Source: an uncultured bacterium (GTDB lineage Bacteria > Muiribacteriota > Ozemobacteria > Ozemobacterales > Ozemobacteraceae). Taken from it: a DNA stretch of 64,000 nt. The stretch is from positions 186,001-250,000 of the forward strand of contig CALEDQ010000005.1 in the NCBI GenBank assembly GCA_937949615.1, in the 5' to 3' direction. Positions 42,034 to 51,283 of this stretch are shown here, piece after piece (the first letter of the stretch is position 1; each line of letters begins with the position of its first letter). Both the position numbers and the translations under genes were made by a program. The notes beneath the pieces are model-generated. The model worked only from the letters and a program-made list of their open reading frames with translations, was not told where the DNA came from and made no database searches.

Positions 42034-44121
42034 TTATTTGTCTTTGGTTGGGCGCAGAATTTTGGTGGCGACGCTTTCTGGTACTTCGACATAGTGCATT
42101 ACTTCCATGCTGAAGCTGGCGCGGCCCTGTGAGAGCGAGCGCAGGTGTGTCGAGTAGTTGAACATTTCGGCGAGCGGCACGTGGCATTCAATCGTGCGCA
42201 TGTCGGCACGCATTTCCATGTTGACGACCTTGCCGCGGCGTGAATTGATATTGCCGATGATATCGCCGAGATACTGCTCGGGAGTTTCGATTTCGACGCG
42301 GGTATAGGGTTCGAGCATCATCGGTGAAGCCTTGGCCAGACCGATTTTCATGGCTTCGATGGCTGCGGTTCTGAAGGCGATGATGCTGCTGTCGACTTCG
42401 TGGTATGAACCGTCGAGCAGAGTGACTTTAACGTCGGTAACCGGTTTCTTTGCGAGCGGGCCTTCGCTGAGTGCAGCACGAACACCCTGTTCAACTGCCG
42501 GAAAGAAAGTCGAAGGCACGGTGCCGCCCTTGACGTTGGTTTCGAAAATGAAGCCGCCGCCACGTGGCAGTGGTTCGATTTCCATGATGACATGGCCATA
42601 CTGGCCGCGCCCACCGGTCTGCTTGGCGCATTTGCCTTCAGTCGGCACGCCTTTTTTGATGCCTTCGCGGTAAGCAACCTGCGGAGCGCCTACGGTTGCC
42701 TGTACGTTGAATTCACGCAGAATGCGGTCGACGATGATTTCGAGGTGCAGTTCGCCCATGCCGGCGATGATGGTCTCGCCGGTTTCTTCATCCATTGAGG
42801 CTTTGAAAGTCGGGTCTTCGTCCATCAGGGTGTGAAGAACGGTGCTGAGCTTGGTGAGGTCGGCTTTGGTTTTCGGCTCGATGGCAACCGAAATGACAGT
42901 TTCTGGGAAAGTGATCTTTTCGAGAACCGGCGCATCTTTATCATGCGCCAGGGTGTCGCCGGTGCCGATGCGCTTCATACCAACGATAGCCACGATATCG
43001 CCAGCCTGAGCGGTTTCTAGATCCTGGCGCTGGTTGGCGTGCATCTGCAGAATTCTGCCGACGCGCTCTTTGGTGCCGCGGGTGACGTTATAAATCTGGT
43101 CACCGACGTTGAGGGTGCCGGCATAGATGCGAGTGTAAACGAGTTTGCCGATATGCGGCATCGATGCGACCTTGAAAGCCATAGCGGCCAGCGGCAGGTT
43201 TGGGTCGGCGGCAATGGTCAGTTCTTCGTCGGTAGTCTGGTTGAACGCGATAGAAGCCGGAATATCGAGCGGTGACGGCAGATAGGCAACAATTGCGTCG
43301 AGAAGTGCCTGAACACCCTTGTTGCGGAAGGCGGAACCGCAGAGAACCGGCACCACTTTTCCATCAATCGTGGCTGAGCGCAGGGCCCTGGTAATCAGCT
43401 CTACTTCGATCGGCTCTTCGGCCATGTAGCGTTCAAGAATTTCGTCGTTGCAGGTGGCGAGAGTGTCGACCAGCTGATGATGAGCTTCAGCCGCGGCGGT
43501 CTGCAGGCTTGCCGGAATTTCTGATTCGACCATCTGACCGGCCGGGTCTTTTTCTGAGGGGGTCCAGATGCGGGCTCTCATATTAACGAGATCGATGTGC
43601 CCCTGATAGTTTTCTTCGCTGCCGATCGGCATTGTAAGAACAACCGGCAGTGCTTTGAGTCTTTCTTTGATCTGGACGACAACGCGCTCGAAGTTGGCGC
43701 CGGTGCGGTCCATCTTGTTGACGAAAACCATTCTCGGCACGCGATACTTGTCGGCCTGGCGCCAGACGGTTTCTGACTGCGGCTGTACGCCGGCAACGGC
43801 GCAGAGCAATACGACGCAGCCGTCGAGAACGCGCAGCGAACGTTCGACTTCAGCAGTGAAGTCGACGTGGCCTGGTGTGTCGATGATGTTGATCGCGCAG
43901 TTCTGCCAGAGACACTTGGTGGCGGCGCTGGTGATGGTGATGCCGCGCTCCTGTTCCTGGATCATCCAGTCCATGGTGGCGGTACCGTCGTGAGTTTCAC
44001 CGATCTTGTAGTTTTTGCCGGTGAAGTAGAGAATGCGCTCGGTAGTGGTGGTCTTACCAGCGTCGATGTGGGCGATAATTCCGATGTTTCTGACTCGTCG
44101 CATGTTTTCGAGTTGCTGCAT
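42034..44121 (-). CDS. fusA: Translation elongation factor G
   Basis: A 695-residue GTPase that drives ribosomal translocation. G1 AHIDAGKTTTTE, switch I RGITITSAATKC, G3 DTPGHVDF, G4 NKMD and the later domain IV GRGQYGHV are all present, and the length is standard. It is encoded alone, not next to rpsL/rpsG/tuf, so it may be a second EF-G copy or simply a relocated gene; the sequence is close to canonical in all motifs. Promoter candidate at 44239-44268. Confidence 0.95.
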   Translation of the reverse strand: MQQLENMRRVRNIGIIAHIDAGKTTTTERILYFTGKNYKIGETHDGTATMDWMIQEQERGITITSAATKCLWQNCAINIIDTPGHVDFTAEVERSLRVLDGCVVLLCAVAGVQPQSETVWRQADKYRVPRMVFVNKMDRTGANFERVVVQIKERLKALPVVLTMPIGSEENYQGHIDLVNMRARIWTPSEKDPAGQMVESEIPASLQTAAAEAHHQLVDTLATCNDEILERYMAEEPIEVELITRALRSATIDGKVVPVLCGSAFRNKGVQALLDAIVAYLPSPLDIPASIAFNQTTDEELTIAADPNLPLAAMAFKVASMPHIGKLVYTRIYAGTLNVGDQIYNVTRGTKERVGRILQMHANQRQDLETAQAGDIVAIVGMKRIGTGDTLAHDKDAPVLEKITFPETVISVAIEPKTKADLTKLSTVLHTLMDEDPTFKASMDEETGETIIAGMGELHLEIIVDRILREFNVQATVGAPQVAYREGIKKGVPTEGKCAKQTGGRGQYGHVIMEIEPLPRGGGFIFETNVKGGTVPSTFFPAVEQGVRAALSEGPLAKKPVTDVKVTLLDGSYHEVDSSIIAFRTAAIEAMKIGLAKASPMMLEPYTRVEIETPEQYLGDIIGNINSRRGKVVNMEMRADMRTIECHVPLAEMFNYSTHLRSLSQGRASFSMEVMHYVEVPESVATKILRPTKDK

Positions 44122-44238
44122 ATCCAGGTGTGTCCTTTATATAATCCGCGAGGAGCCTCATAACTCTGCCGACCAGAACCGGTAGAACTGCGATTCGCGT
44201 AGTAAAGATTAATACGCTCCCGTGTAAGAAGAGCAAAT

Positions 44239-44268
44239 AGTCTACACCACGCGCCGGGTACAGGTCAA
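44239..44268 (-). promoter_or_regulatory. Candidate promoter of EF-G
   Basis: Minus strand: TTGACC (44268-44263), 18-base spacer, TAGACT (44244-44239). The spacer is GC-rich (CCCGGCGCG), as in strong growth-rate-regulated promoters. Confidence 0.45.
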
Positions 44269-44523
44269 GCATGTTGTTTTTCTGGGGTCGGACCAGCGAA
44301 AGTAATGATAAACAAAGGAAAAATGGTCGGAAATATGCCTTTTTTTTCTCTTATGAATGGCAATTTTTGGGGCGAAATTACCCTTCTAAGGAATTGCCGG
44401 CCACTATATCCAGCAAGGGTATGTCTTTTCCATGTCTCTGCAATATTTCTGGTTGAAGTCGCCGAAACTGGTTAAAATAAAGAAAAATTAAGAAAACAAC
44501 ACCAGGAAAATGGCGGTCAAATT
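44269..44523. other. Intergenic region before the GIDE-domain gene
   Basis: AT-rich non-coding sequence. No convincing promoter, RNA structure or short gene seen. Confidence 0.4.
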
Positions 44524-45273
44524 ATGAGATATCCGGAATATCTGCTGCTTGGGCTTGTATTTATTATACTCGGCGGCTTTCTTGTCTATCAGTGGTTCAA
44601 AGTGCGGCGAAAAATCAGCAATATGGTCAATACCCTGACTTCGCCAGTCGGCACTCTTTTGAAAAGCCAGCCTTCCCAGGGTCGTATTGTCGAGATCAAG
44701 GGACGGCTGATTGCCGGCAATACCCTGTTGCGCGCTCCCTACACCGGGCGTGATTGCGTTTTTTATCATTCGGTTACCAGTGACAAGCTCAAGGAAGTGT
44801 ACAAGAACCACAAGGGTCAGAAACGCTCGCGAATCAACCGCAACATCACCGAAGATATTCGCAGTTCAGAACTGTTTTACGTTGAAGATCATACTGGCCG
44901 CATTGCTATTGATCCTCAGGGTTTTGAAATTGAAGCGAAAACGGTAATGAATAAAGAGCGGCCGACCGACAACAACCCCGGCAGCGGGCTGTTGGGTATT
45001 TTTCAGCCTGATTACGGCACTTACTGCGTTGCCGTAATCAAGGAAGAAAAGATACTGCCCGAAAAACACCCGGTCTACGTGATCGGTGAACTGTTCTATA
45101 CCCCGCAGGGGCCATTTATAAGCGCTTCGGTCGATAACAAGGCCACCGCTTTTCTGTCGCTCAAGACCGAAGAAACTCTGCTTGCCGAAAGCCGGCGGGA
45201 ACAGTTGTATCTGCTTCTGGGCTGGCTGCTGGTAATGGCGATCAGCTTCGTGCTGATCGCCATGTCGAGGTAG
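44524..45273 (+). CDS. GIDE-domain (E3 ubiquitin-ligase-like) membrane protein
   Basis: A 249-residue protein with one helix at each end: N-terminal YLLLGLVFIILGGFLVYQWF and C-terminal LYLLLGWLLVMAISFVLIAM. The middle part has the GIDE pattern: SQGRIVEIKGRLIAGNTLLRAPYTGRDCVFYH, ELFYVEDHTGRIAIDPQGFEIEA and HPVYVIGELF. In eukaryotes this domain sits in the MUL1 ligase between two membrane helices; bacterial members lack the RING finger, as here. Bacterial function unknown. Single gene. Confidence 0.82.
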   Translation: MRYPEYLLLGLVFIILGGFLVYQWFKVRRKISNMVNTLTSPVGTLLKSQPSQGRIVEIKGRLIAGNTLLRAPYTGRDCVFYHSVTSDKLKEVYKNHKGQKRSRINRNITEDIRSSELFYVEDHTGRIAIDPQGFEIEAKTVMNKERPTDNNPGSGLLGIFQPDYGTYCVAVIKEEKILPEKHPVYVIGELFYTPQGPFISASVDNKATAFLSLKTEETLLAESRREQLYLLLGWLLVMAISFVLIAMSR

Positions 45274-45390
45274 CCAATAGAATTGAAAAACTTTGGCATA
45301 TTTATATGCATTTATTAATAGATGTTTAACTCAAATAAGCTGATCGAACAGACAGAAAACTCGTTAACTTAAATAATGAGTCTTCTGAAA

Positions 45391-47853
45391 TCAATAGGCG
45401 GGCATGAGCTCGATTCTGAAGACCTGGTCGAGAATGTTATGCTGGCCTTTGCTGTCGTTTACAACTGTTTGCCACTGCTTCTGATTATGCCAGTGCAGCA
45501 TCATGACCCGCTGGTAGGTTTTGTGAACGGCCCTGGCTTTGGCCACTGACTGTTGCATTTCTACGAAAGGTCCGCCCTTGATTTCTACCAACAGAATATT
45601 GTTTTCTGTTTTCCGGTTACGCACGCCAATCACAAAATCCGGGTGGTAATCATACTTGAGGTCTGGCATGACAAGAGAAACGGTATACGGTTTATTCTGC
45701 GGGTTTCGGTGCCACCAGAGCACTGTGCCGGTTGTGTCAGAATCGAGCAGAAGGGCAAAGCTGCGTTCGTCTGTCGTGAGACCTTCCGGAAATACCTTGT
45801 AAAGATTGAGTTTCGACGGCTCAAGAGGTTTTTCTGAACTGATAAAATCAGGAATGGGTGCCGCTGTTGCTGCTTCGATAAATTTTGAATAACAGTGGCG
45901 CCTGGCCTCGCGCAAAGTTTCCGGGTAAGTTGCCAGTATCAGGTTCAGGGCTTCTTCAATTTCCTGCGGCGAATCTTTTGCCCAGCCTTTTCTGAAGAAT
46001 TCATCCTTCAAGCGTTTGATCAGAAGATCATGCAGTGGCCGGCCAGAAATATTCTCGTCTTCGAAAAGTAATTTCTGTGCTTTTAGCGCGATTTCTTTCA
46101 TCGAGATATCGGCAGTTGCCTGCTCTGTATCGATCTGCTTGTCGAAAATTTCAGTGGTTCTTTTGACTGCCTGCGAAAAACGTCGATCAACGACGGTCAT
46201 AATTTCGCCATCGAGCCTGATCTGACCTGCAATGCCGACGGCCATGTCTGCGACCATTTCTGCGTTGCAGACCTCTTTTTTAAACACTCTCGGAAATTCG
46301 ATATCAGTTCGCAGATCGTAGAATTTTGCTGCATTTATAGGTCTGGAAACAGCAAGCGGTCTGGATGGCGTCTGAGTTGTTCTGCCGTCTTTAATCAGCA
46401 GCGGCTGATGAGGTTGCTGCGGCATGCCTTCTGTGTCTTCTGCGTCTGCAGTCTGGCCGTATGAGTCTGCCGGTTTCTGGAGCGTGGCAGGCTCATGGCT
46501 TTCTTTTTCCCAGAATGAAGGTTGTCCATTTATCACCGTTCTGACCTGAAGCTCTTCGTTTCCGACGCCGATAACGGCAATGTTGCTGCTGACTTCTGTA
46601 AGCTGGGTTTCAATAGATTTCAGGCGTTCAGCAGCCTGTGTGAGGCCTTCCTGTGCCGAGTAGTCGGCCAGAACCACATAACCGTAGCTGAGCAGTTCGC
46701 TTCTCTGTTTTCCCTGAAGCAGGCGATGAACTCTGAGAATACGGCCAACGACCTGAACGCCGAAATCCGCGTCTCTGCTTTTCCTCATTGAAACCAGCGT
46801 AAAGGCCCTTGGGCAATCGAAGCCAAGAGCCACGGCCACTTTAAAAATGAGAACCCTGATATTGTCGTCTTTGGCCATGGCCAGAAGGTCGGGGTCGGGG
46901 TCCTGGGCCGTGTGCGTGGCAATCTGGGTCGGTTTCACCCCGAGTTCAAGCAGTTTTTGTCTGGCTTCGGCAACGGTGTCGCGACCGGTCTGATTGTCTA
47001 CCTGTACCAGCATCAACGGTTTGAGGTTGATACCGGCTTTTTCAAGTTCGTCTTCAATCGCCAGATGTTTTTCAAGACCATGCCTGATTGCGGTCTTTTC
47101 AAAATCAGTGACATTCTTCGCCTCGTCGTCGACCAGGAAAGCGATGGCTTTAACACCGGCTTTTATCAGGTCGGCGTCGATGCACTCCTGGCGGCTTATT
47201 CCAATTTTATGAACTTCAGCAAAGCCGGTGTTTTCTTTGAAAATTTCGATGTCCCGATCTTTGGGGGTCGCGGTAACCATCAGTGTGTATTCGGGAGCCA
47301 GTACATTTGTGTAGAATGAGAGCGCTTCGGGAGCCTTTTTGAATCCGTGATGCGCTTCGTCGACAATAACCCCGAGCTGAAAGCCAAGGCTTTTCAGGGC
47401 CGGAACCAGCTCGTCGAGAGAAAGGGCAGTGTCAGACCTGGTGCGCGCTTTGCGGCTCTCAGAATTATTGGCGGCGACTGTGCCCCAGGTGGTGACGAAA
47501 ACGTCGCCACTCTTTACGCTGTCGACGCTGCGTTCTTTGCGCGGGTCCTTGACGGTCAGACCCGGGAATTCGGTTTTGATGGTTCTTATCGATTGTTCGA
47601 CGAGGCCTGCAAATGGGGCGAACCAGAACCAGACGATTTTTTTGCCGTGCGAAAACCGTTCGGCGGTATGACCGGCGATGAGAGTCTTGCCGGCGCCGGT
47701 TGGCGCCTCGATGAGCAGGCAGCCATTATGGCTGATGATTTTACGTCTGCCGGCTGAATCGCTGACAGCAGCCAGCTGCTGAAAAGCCGCATCGAGAAAT
47801 TCAACGGCGTTGGTTATGGCGGTGTCCTGAAAGACTTTGATTGCAATGGGCAT
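45391..47853 (-). CDS. Type III restriction enzyme Res subunit (DEAD/DEAH helicase-nuclease)
   Basis: 820 residues from MPIAIKVFQD; the frame is open upstream but this ATG lies 2 bases after the mod stop. Helicase motifs: Walker A EAPTGAGKT (about 49-57), DEAH box VIVDEAHHGF (about 165), MVTATPKD, and motif VI QVVGRILRVHR. The C-terminal 100 residues hold a PD-(D/E)xK-like nuclease: HPDFVIGVRN ... NILLVEIKGGPF. Together with Mod it would translocate from and cleave unmethylated sites. All key motifs look intact. Confidence 0.88.
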   Translation of the reverse strand: MPIAIKVFQDTAITNAVEFLDAAFQQLAAVSDSAGRRKIISHNGCLLIEAPTGAGKTLIAGHTAERFSHGKKIVWFWFAPFAGLVEQSIRTIKTEFPGLTVKDPRKERSVDSVKSGDVFVTTWGTVAANNSESRKARTRSDTALSLDELVPALKSLGFQLGVIVDEAHHGFKKAPEALSFYTNVLAPEYTLMVTATPKDRDIEIFKENTGFAEVHKIGISRQECIDADLIKAGVKAIAFLVDDEAKNVTDFEKTAIRHGLEKHLAIEDELEKAGINLKPLMLVQVDNQTGRDTVAEARQKLLELGVKPTQIATHTAQDPDPDLLAMAKDDNIRVLIFKVAVALGFDCPRAFTLVSMRKSRDADFGVQVVGRILRVHRLLQGKQRSELLSYGYVVLADYSAQEGLTQAAERLKSIETQLTEVSSNIAVIGVGNEELQVRTVINGQPSFWEKESHEPATLQKPADSYGQTADAEDTEGMPQQPHQPLLIKDGRTTQTPSRPLAVSRPINAAKFYDLRTDIEFPRVFKKEVCNAEMVADMAVGIAGQIRLDGEIMTVVDRRFSQAVKRTTEIFDKQIDTEQATADISMKEIALKAQKLLFEDENISGRPLHDLLIKRLKDEFFRKGWAKDSPQEIEEALNLILATYPETLREARRHCYSKFIEAATAAPIPDFISSEKPLEPSKLNLYKVFPEGLTTDERSFALLLDSDTTGTVLWWHRNPQNKPYTVSLVMPDLKYDYHPDFVIGVRNRKTENNILLVEIKGGPFVEMQQSVAKARAVHKTYQRVMMLHWHNQKQWQTVVNDSKGQHNILDQVFRIELMPAY

Positions 47854-47855
47854 TC

Positions 47856-49694
47856 TCAGGCTCCAAAACGCTGAATCAGGCTGTCGGGTATTTTGTTTAC
47901 CGTTACGCCCGGGTGGTCGAGTCGCCGGCGGATCAGACCGGGTTCCCACGAATAAATCACGACAGACGAAAAATGTGCTGCCGCTTTTGCTATTGCTTCG
48001 ATAGCACTGGCCGAGGCTTCGGCGAGATAGATGATCGCCTGGTTTTCAACTTCGGCCATTTGCCAGGTCGCTGCCTGATTGTATGGAAAAAGCCTTTCGG
48101 TGCTGATCATCTGCAGAGCCAGCCAGACCTGTTCATGGCTTACCTTCAGACCGACCGATTCTGAAGGCATTTTGGTCATGGTCAGGTAGGCAAAGTCGCC
48201 GCTCAATGGTGCAACCTTGAAAACCTTGCCGCCCTGCCGGTAAGAATAACCTTTGATTACATTGGTCAGTCTGGTTCTTGCGATATCGCGGCAGACGTTT
48301 CTGTCTGGTTCGGTTGCGGTGGCCTCGGTGCTTGAAACGATGATAAAGCGGCGATCGCCCTCGTCTTCGGCATTCAATTCAAGCACCGCGTGTCCGGTGG
48401 TTGCGCTGCCGCCGAAAAAATCGACGATGATGTCACCGCCCGCATTCGCGGTCGACTGTTCGATCAATGCTTTTATGAGACTCAGCGGTTTCGGGTAGCT
48501 GAAATCCTTGTTGTTCATAATCTTTTGCAATATGGCAGTGCCTTCGCTTGTGTATCCTGATATGACAAATTCAGAACTGTCGGTTTCAAATCCCTTCAAT
48601 TCAGACTTTTTGCTCGCTGCCGGCATCACCCAGGTCGAGAGAGGTTTTGCCTTGTTTTTCAGGTCGTTCCAGAATCGCTTGTAGCGTGGTTTGCCATAGC
48701 CAATGGTTTTACCGACCCAGAACTCCAGATCAGGTGTGTCTGCCTTGAGATTGTGCGGGGCAGAACCGTTTTCAACAGCCGCACGCAATTTTGCCAGACT
48801 TTTGTAGATTACGGTTTTTTCGTTTGCCGGCCAGAGAATGCGCTTTTCTTCTATAAGCTGTTCCATGGTTTTGGTACGGATTTTCTGACCGGGCTTCAGC
48901 CTTGTTTCTGAAGCAAAACGCCAGACATTACCCGGGTCGCATGGATACCAGATGTTGGCTTCGGGATTGTAGACCGGGTAAAAAGCATCAGGTCTTTGAC
49001 TCCTTGTTTTGCCTTGCACTAAGTTGTCATTACTCCAGTCTCCGCGCGGGTCATTGTCGGGATTAGAATAGGAATCAGAATTTTTATTATTTCCGCCGAA
49101 AGAAAAATCGGGGTTGGCGTAGCAGAGCACATATTCGTGATCGACACTCAGAAAAGCCCCTTTTGCGTCATTGGCACCGCTTCTTCTTTTCCAGACGAAT
49201 GTGCCGACCTTCATGCCCGGAAAAACCTTATCCATGAGCAATGACAGGTGCCCGAATTCATCTTCGCCGATGTTGACAAAAATGACGCCGTCGTTGCGCA
49301 ACAGCTCTTTTGCCAGCAGCAGACGTCGATACATGAATTCGAGCCAGGTCGAATGTCTGAAGCGGTCATCTTTGGCCACATATCTGTCGTTGTAGATAAA
49401 ATCTCTGTTGCCGGTATTATATGGCGGGTCGATGCAGATAACCTTGACCCTGCCCTTGAATGTCATGCGCAGGTAGCGCAGGGCGTCGAAATTGTCGCCT
49501 TCAATCAGCAGGTTAGACCATGGAGCCTCACCCGAAGAGAGTTCAGAATGAACGTTCACGGCGATAAAATCATCGTTGAGCGCCCGGTCGTGTTCGATTT
49601 CGTTACGCTCCCAGACCAGGCCGAGGGGCGTCTGGCCGTCCCGGCGTTTTAGCAGTTCGATCAGTTCCTGTCGGGTGAATTCTGAATAGTCCAT
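47856..49694 (-). CDS. Type III DNA methyltransferase Mod subunit
   Basis: A 612-residue adenine methyltransferase of the beta class. The catalytic motif DPPYNTG is at residues 89-95 and comes before the SAM-binding motif FFGGSATTGHAV (near 445), the beta-class order. The target-recognition region is between them. It protects host sites and specifies recognition for the Res partner encoded 2 bases downstream. The recognition sequence cannot be read from the protein. It has no obvious simple-sequence tract that would suggest phase variation. Confidence 0.9.
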   Translation of the reverse strand: MDYSEFTRQELIELLKRRDGQTPLGLVWERNEIEHDRALNDDFIAVNVHSELSSGEAPWSNLLIEGDNFDALRYLRMTFKGRVKVICIDPPYNTGNRDFIYNDRYVAKDDRFRHSTWLEFMYRRLLLAKELLRNDGVIFVNIGEDEFGHLSLLMDKVFPGMKVGTFVWKRRSGANDAKGAFLSVDHEYVLCYANPDFSFGGNNKNSDSYSNPDNDPRGDWSNDNLVQGKTRSQRPDAFYPVYNPEANIWYPCDPGNVWRFASETRLKPGQKIRTKTMEQLIEEKRILWPANEKTVIYKSLAKLRAAVENGSAPHNLKADTPDLEFWVGKTIGYGKPRYKRFWNDLKNKAKPLSTWVMPAASKKSELKGFETDSSEFVISGYTSEGTAILQKIMNNKDFSYPKPLSLIKALIEQSTANAGGDIIVDFFGGSATTGHAVLELNAEDEGDRRFIIVSSTEATATEPDRNVCRDIARTRLTNVIKGYSYRQGGKVFKVAPLSGDFAYLTMTKMPSESVGLKVSHEQVWLALQMISTERLFPYNQAATWQMAEVENQAIIYLAEASASAIEAIAKAAAHFSSVVIYSWEPGLIRRRLDHPGVTVNKIPDSLIQRFGA

Positions 49695-49777
49695 TGCAGC
49701 AATCCTGTTGGCAGTGATGGGTTGTTTTTCTCAGATGATGATAGACCAATCTGCAGAAAAAACCAACATTATCAAAC

Positions 49778-50884
49778 TCAGGGGCGGTCGATCATGGCGT
49801 CGAGATGTTGTTTGATACGAACCAGCAGGGAACGGTGTCGGGAGTATGGAATTATGCCGTCACGCTGCAGGCGGCCCAGAACAATGCCGGGATGGCGGCC
49901 AACCCGAAGAGCGACTGCTTTTATATCGGCCGTGCCGCTGAAAAATTTTTCGCGGCAGCGGGCATACTCAGAGGTCGGTATCAGCCATTCACCGGCCGCG
50001 CCATTGGCTTCATCTTCAAAACCGCTGTTATTGTCTGCAATATTTTCGCCATCGAGCACAAAACCGTTTTTAGTGCAGTGATTTTTGTATAAATGTGCAA
50101 GTTCGTGCAACAGCGTGAACCAGAACCAGTCTATGCGGTCATAGCGCATGGTCAGGGCTACTACAGGCTGTGCTTCAGTCTTCGGATCAAGAAAAAAAGC
50201 CGCCCCATCGAGATAGGTTTTTGGCAAATGCGGCACCAGAACGAAGCGAATTCCGTGCGCCTGCAGAGCGGCCTTAACTTTTGTGACATCCTCTGGAAAC
50301 CTCATCATAAGAGATAAATCCTTGACGAGGGCAGGAATTTCTGAGCGACGGAAACCCGCTGTTAATGACTGACTTACGGCAAGATTTCTTGCGCGGGCCA
50401 TCCAGGCAGTGAGAGCGGTATCATGAGGTTGTTTGTCGCGGCTGTGGCGCATGCTCAGGATCAGGTCTGGTTCATCATCAATGCTGTTTATGCCCAGAAA
50501 TCTGCACACTTCTTTTTCGAGCTGCGTGAGGTTTTTTTCGGCCGGAATCCACTTTCGCCTGATAATTTCGGCAACCGGCACTTTGCTGTATAGCCTGCTT
50601 TTTTGAGTAATAGCCGAGTTTTTATTCGATTTTTCGGCCATAAACAGGCGATATTTTGTTTCGAGGTTGAGCCATATTTCGGGAGTCGTTTCAAAAGCAC
50701 CGGCAAGCTCAATTGCCGTTGCTGCTGTAATCTGTTTGGTGCCTCTGATTATTTCATTTATAGCCTGAACCGGGCGCCCCATGATGTCGGCCAGGTCTTT
50801 TTGCGACCAGCCGCGTGCTTCAAGCTCTCTTGCGACGAGGTTGCCGGGTGGGTTTACCCTTGCAGGTCTTGGGTTATCGGGCAT
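49778..50884 (-). CDS. HigA-type antitoxin fused to ImmA/IrrE-like metallopeptidase
   Basis: A 368-residue protein. The N-terminal 75 residues are a HigA/XRE helix-turn-helix (GWSQKDLADIMGRPVQAINEIIRGTKQITAATAIEL). The C-terminal half carries the zinc-protease motif LLHELAHLYKNH (H-E-x-x-H, near 263-273), followed by EDEANGAAGEWLIP, the third-ligand region of ImmA/IrrE (COG2856). Such antitoxins bind their operon promoter; a protease domain suggests activation by self or partner cleavage. The toxin gene ends 12 bases before this start. Confidence 0.88.
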   Translation of the reverse strand: MPDNPRPARVNPPGNLVARELEARGWSQKDLADIMGRPVQAINEIIRGTKQITAATAIELAGAFETTPEIWLNLETKYRLFMAEKSNKNSAITQKSRLYSKVPVAEIIRRKWIPAEKNLTQLEKEVCRFLGINSIDDEPDLILSMRHSRDKQPHDTALTAWMARARNLAVSQSLTAGFRRSEIPALVKDLSLMMRFPEDVTKVKAALQAHGIRFVLVPHLPKTYLDGAAFFLDPKTEAQPVVALTMRYDRIDWFWFTLLHELAHLYKNHCTKNGFVLDGENIADNNSGFEDEANGAAGEWLIPTSEYARCREKFFSGTADIKAVALRVGRHPGIVLGRLQRDGIIPYSRHRSLLVRIKQHLDAMIDRP

Positions 50885-50896
50885 TGATTTTCCCTT

Positions 50897-51196
50897 TCAG
50901 TGGTAATCGGTGATATCACCGATCTCAAAGTATTTATTGCCGTTCTCGTCAGTTAACAGTTTTACCAGAAGTCTGAACTGCCTGTTCAGTCGCAAAGAAT
51001 GGTATTCCCTAAGTTTTCCGCGCAGCGGTTCAAAATTCAGGCTGTTGAACTTCAGCAGTTCTTTTTCATCCTTTATTTCACCAATCAGGTTGATCACATC
51101 AAAAAAGGCGTCAACAATACCAGGCGGGTATTGTTTTGCTCCCTTTTCTTCTTCGTAAAGCTTTTTCGATGCCCTGGAAATGAAAATAAACTGCAA
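50897..51196 (-). CDS. HigB/RelE-type toxin
   Basis: A 99-residue protein starting with TTG at 51196 behind AGGAGC, since no ATG fits. HigB-like pattern: LEEEKGAKQ-type helix at the start (KKLYEEEKGAKQYPPG), then LNFEPLRGKLREYHSLRLNRQFRLLVKL, with the basic strand residues (R, R, R) expected for a ribosome-dependent mRNA interferase, and a C-terminal EIGDITDYH. Directly upstream of a HigA-type antitoxin, the normal higBA order. Confidence 0.87.
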   Translation of the reverse strand: MQFIFISRASKKLYEEEKGAKQYPPGIVDAFFDVINLIGEIKDEKELLKFNSLNFEPLRGKLREYHSLRLNRQFRLLVKLLTDENGNKYFEIGDITDYH

Positions 51197-51214
51197 AAAA
51201 TTGCTCCTGAGATA

Positions 51215-51243
51215 ATTATAGGCAATTGTCTTATGCTTGTCAA
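51215..51243 (-). promoter_or_regulatory. Consensus sigma-70 promoter of the higBA operon
   Basis: Minus strand: TTGACA (51243-51238), exactly 17 bases, TATAAT (51220-51215). Both hexamers are perfect. The -35 sits inside the 21-bp inverted repeat at 51235-51281. Confidence 0.85.
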
Positions 51244-51281
51244 AGCCTATTCACCTAATGGGTGAATAGGCTTTGACAAGC
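51235..51281. repeat. Perfect 21-bp inverted repeat, probable operator/terminator
   Basis: 51235-51255 pairs exactly with 51261-51281 around TAATG. It covers the -35 of the toxin-antitoxin promoter, so it is a natural HigA operator; being just past the stop of the coiled-coil gene (51284), it may also end that transcript. Confidence 0.8.
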
Positions 51282-51283
51282 AA

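Noticed and set aside
50222..50235. TTGGC-AAAT-GCGGC resembling the operator.
   Set aside because: Inside the antitoxin coding sequence and imperfect in the second half; probably chance.
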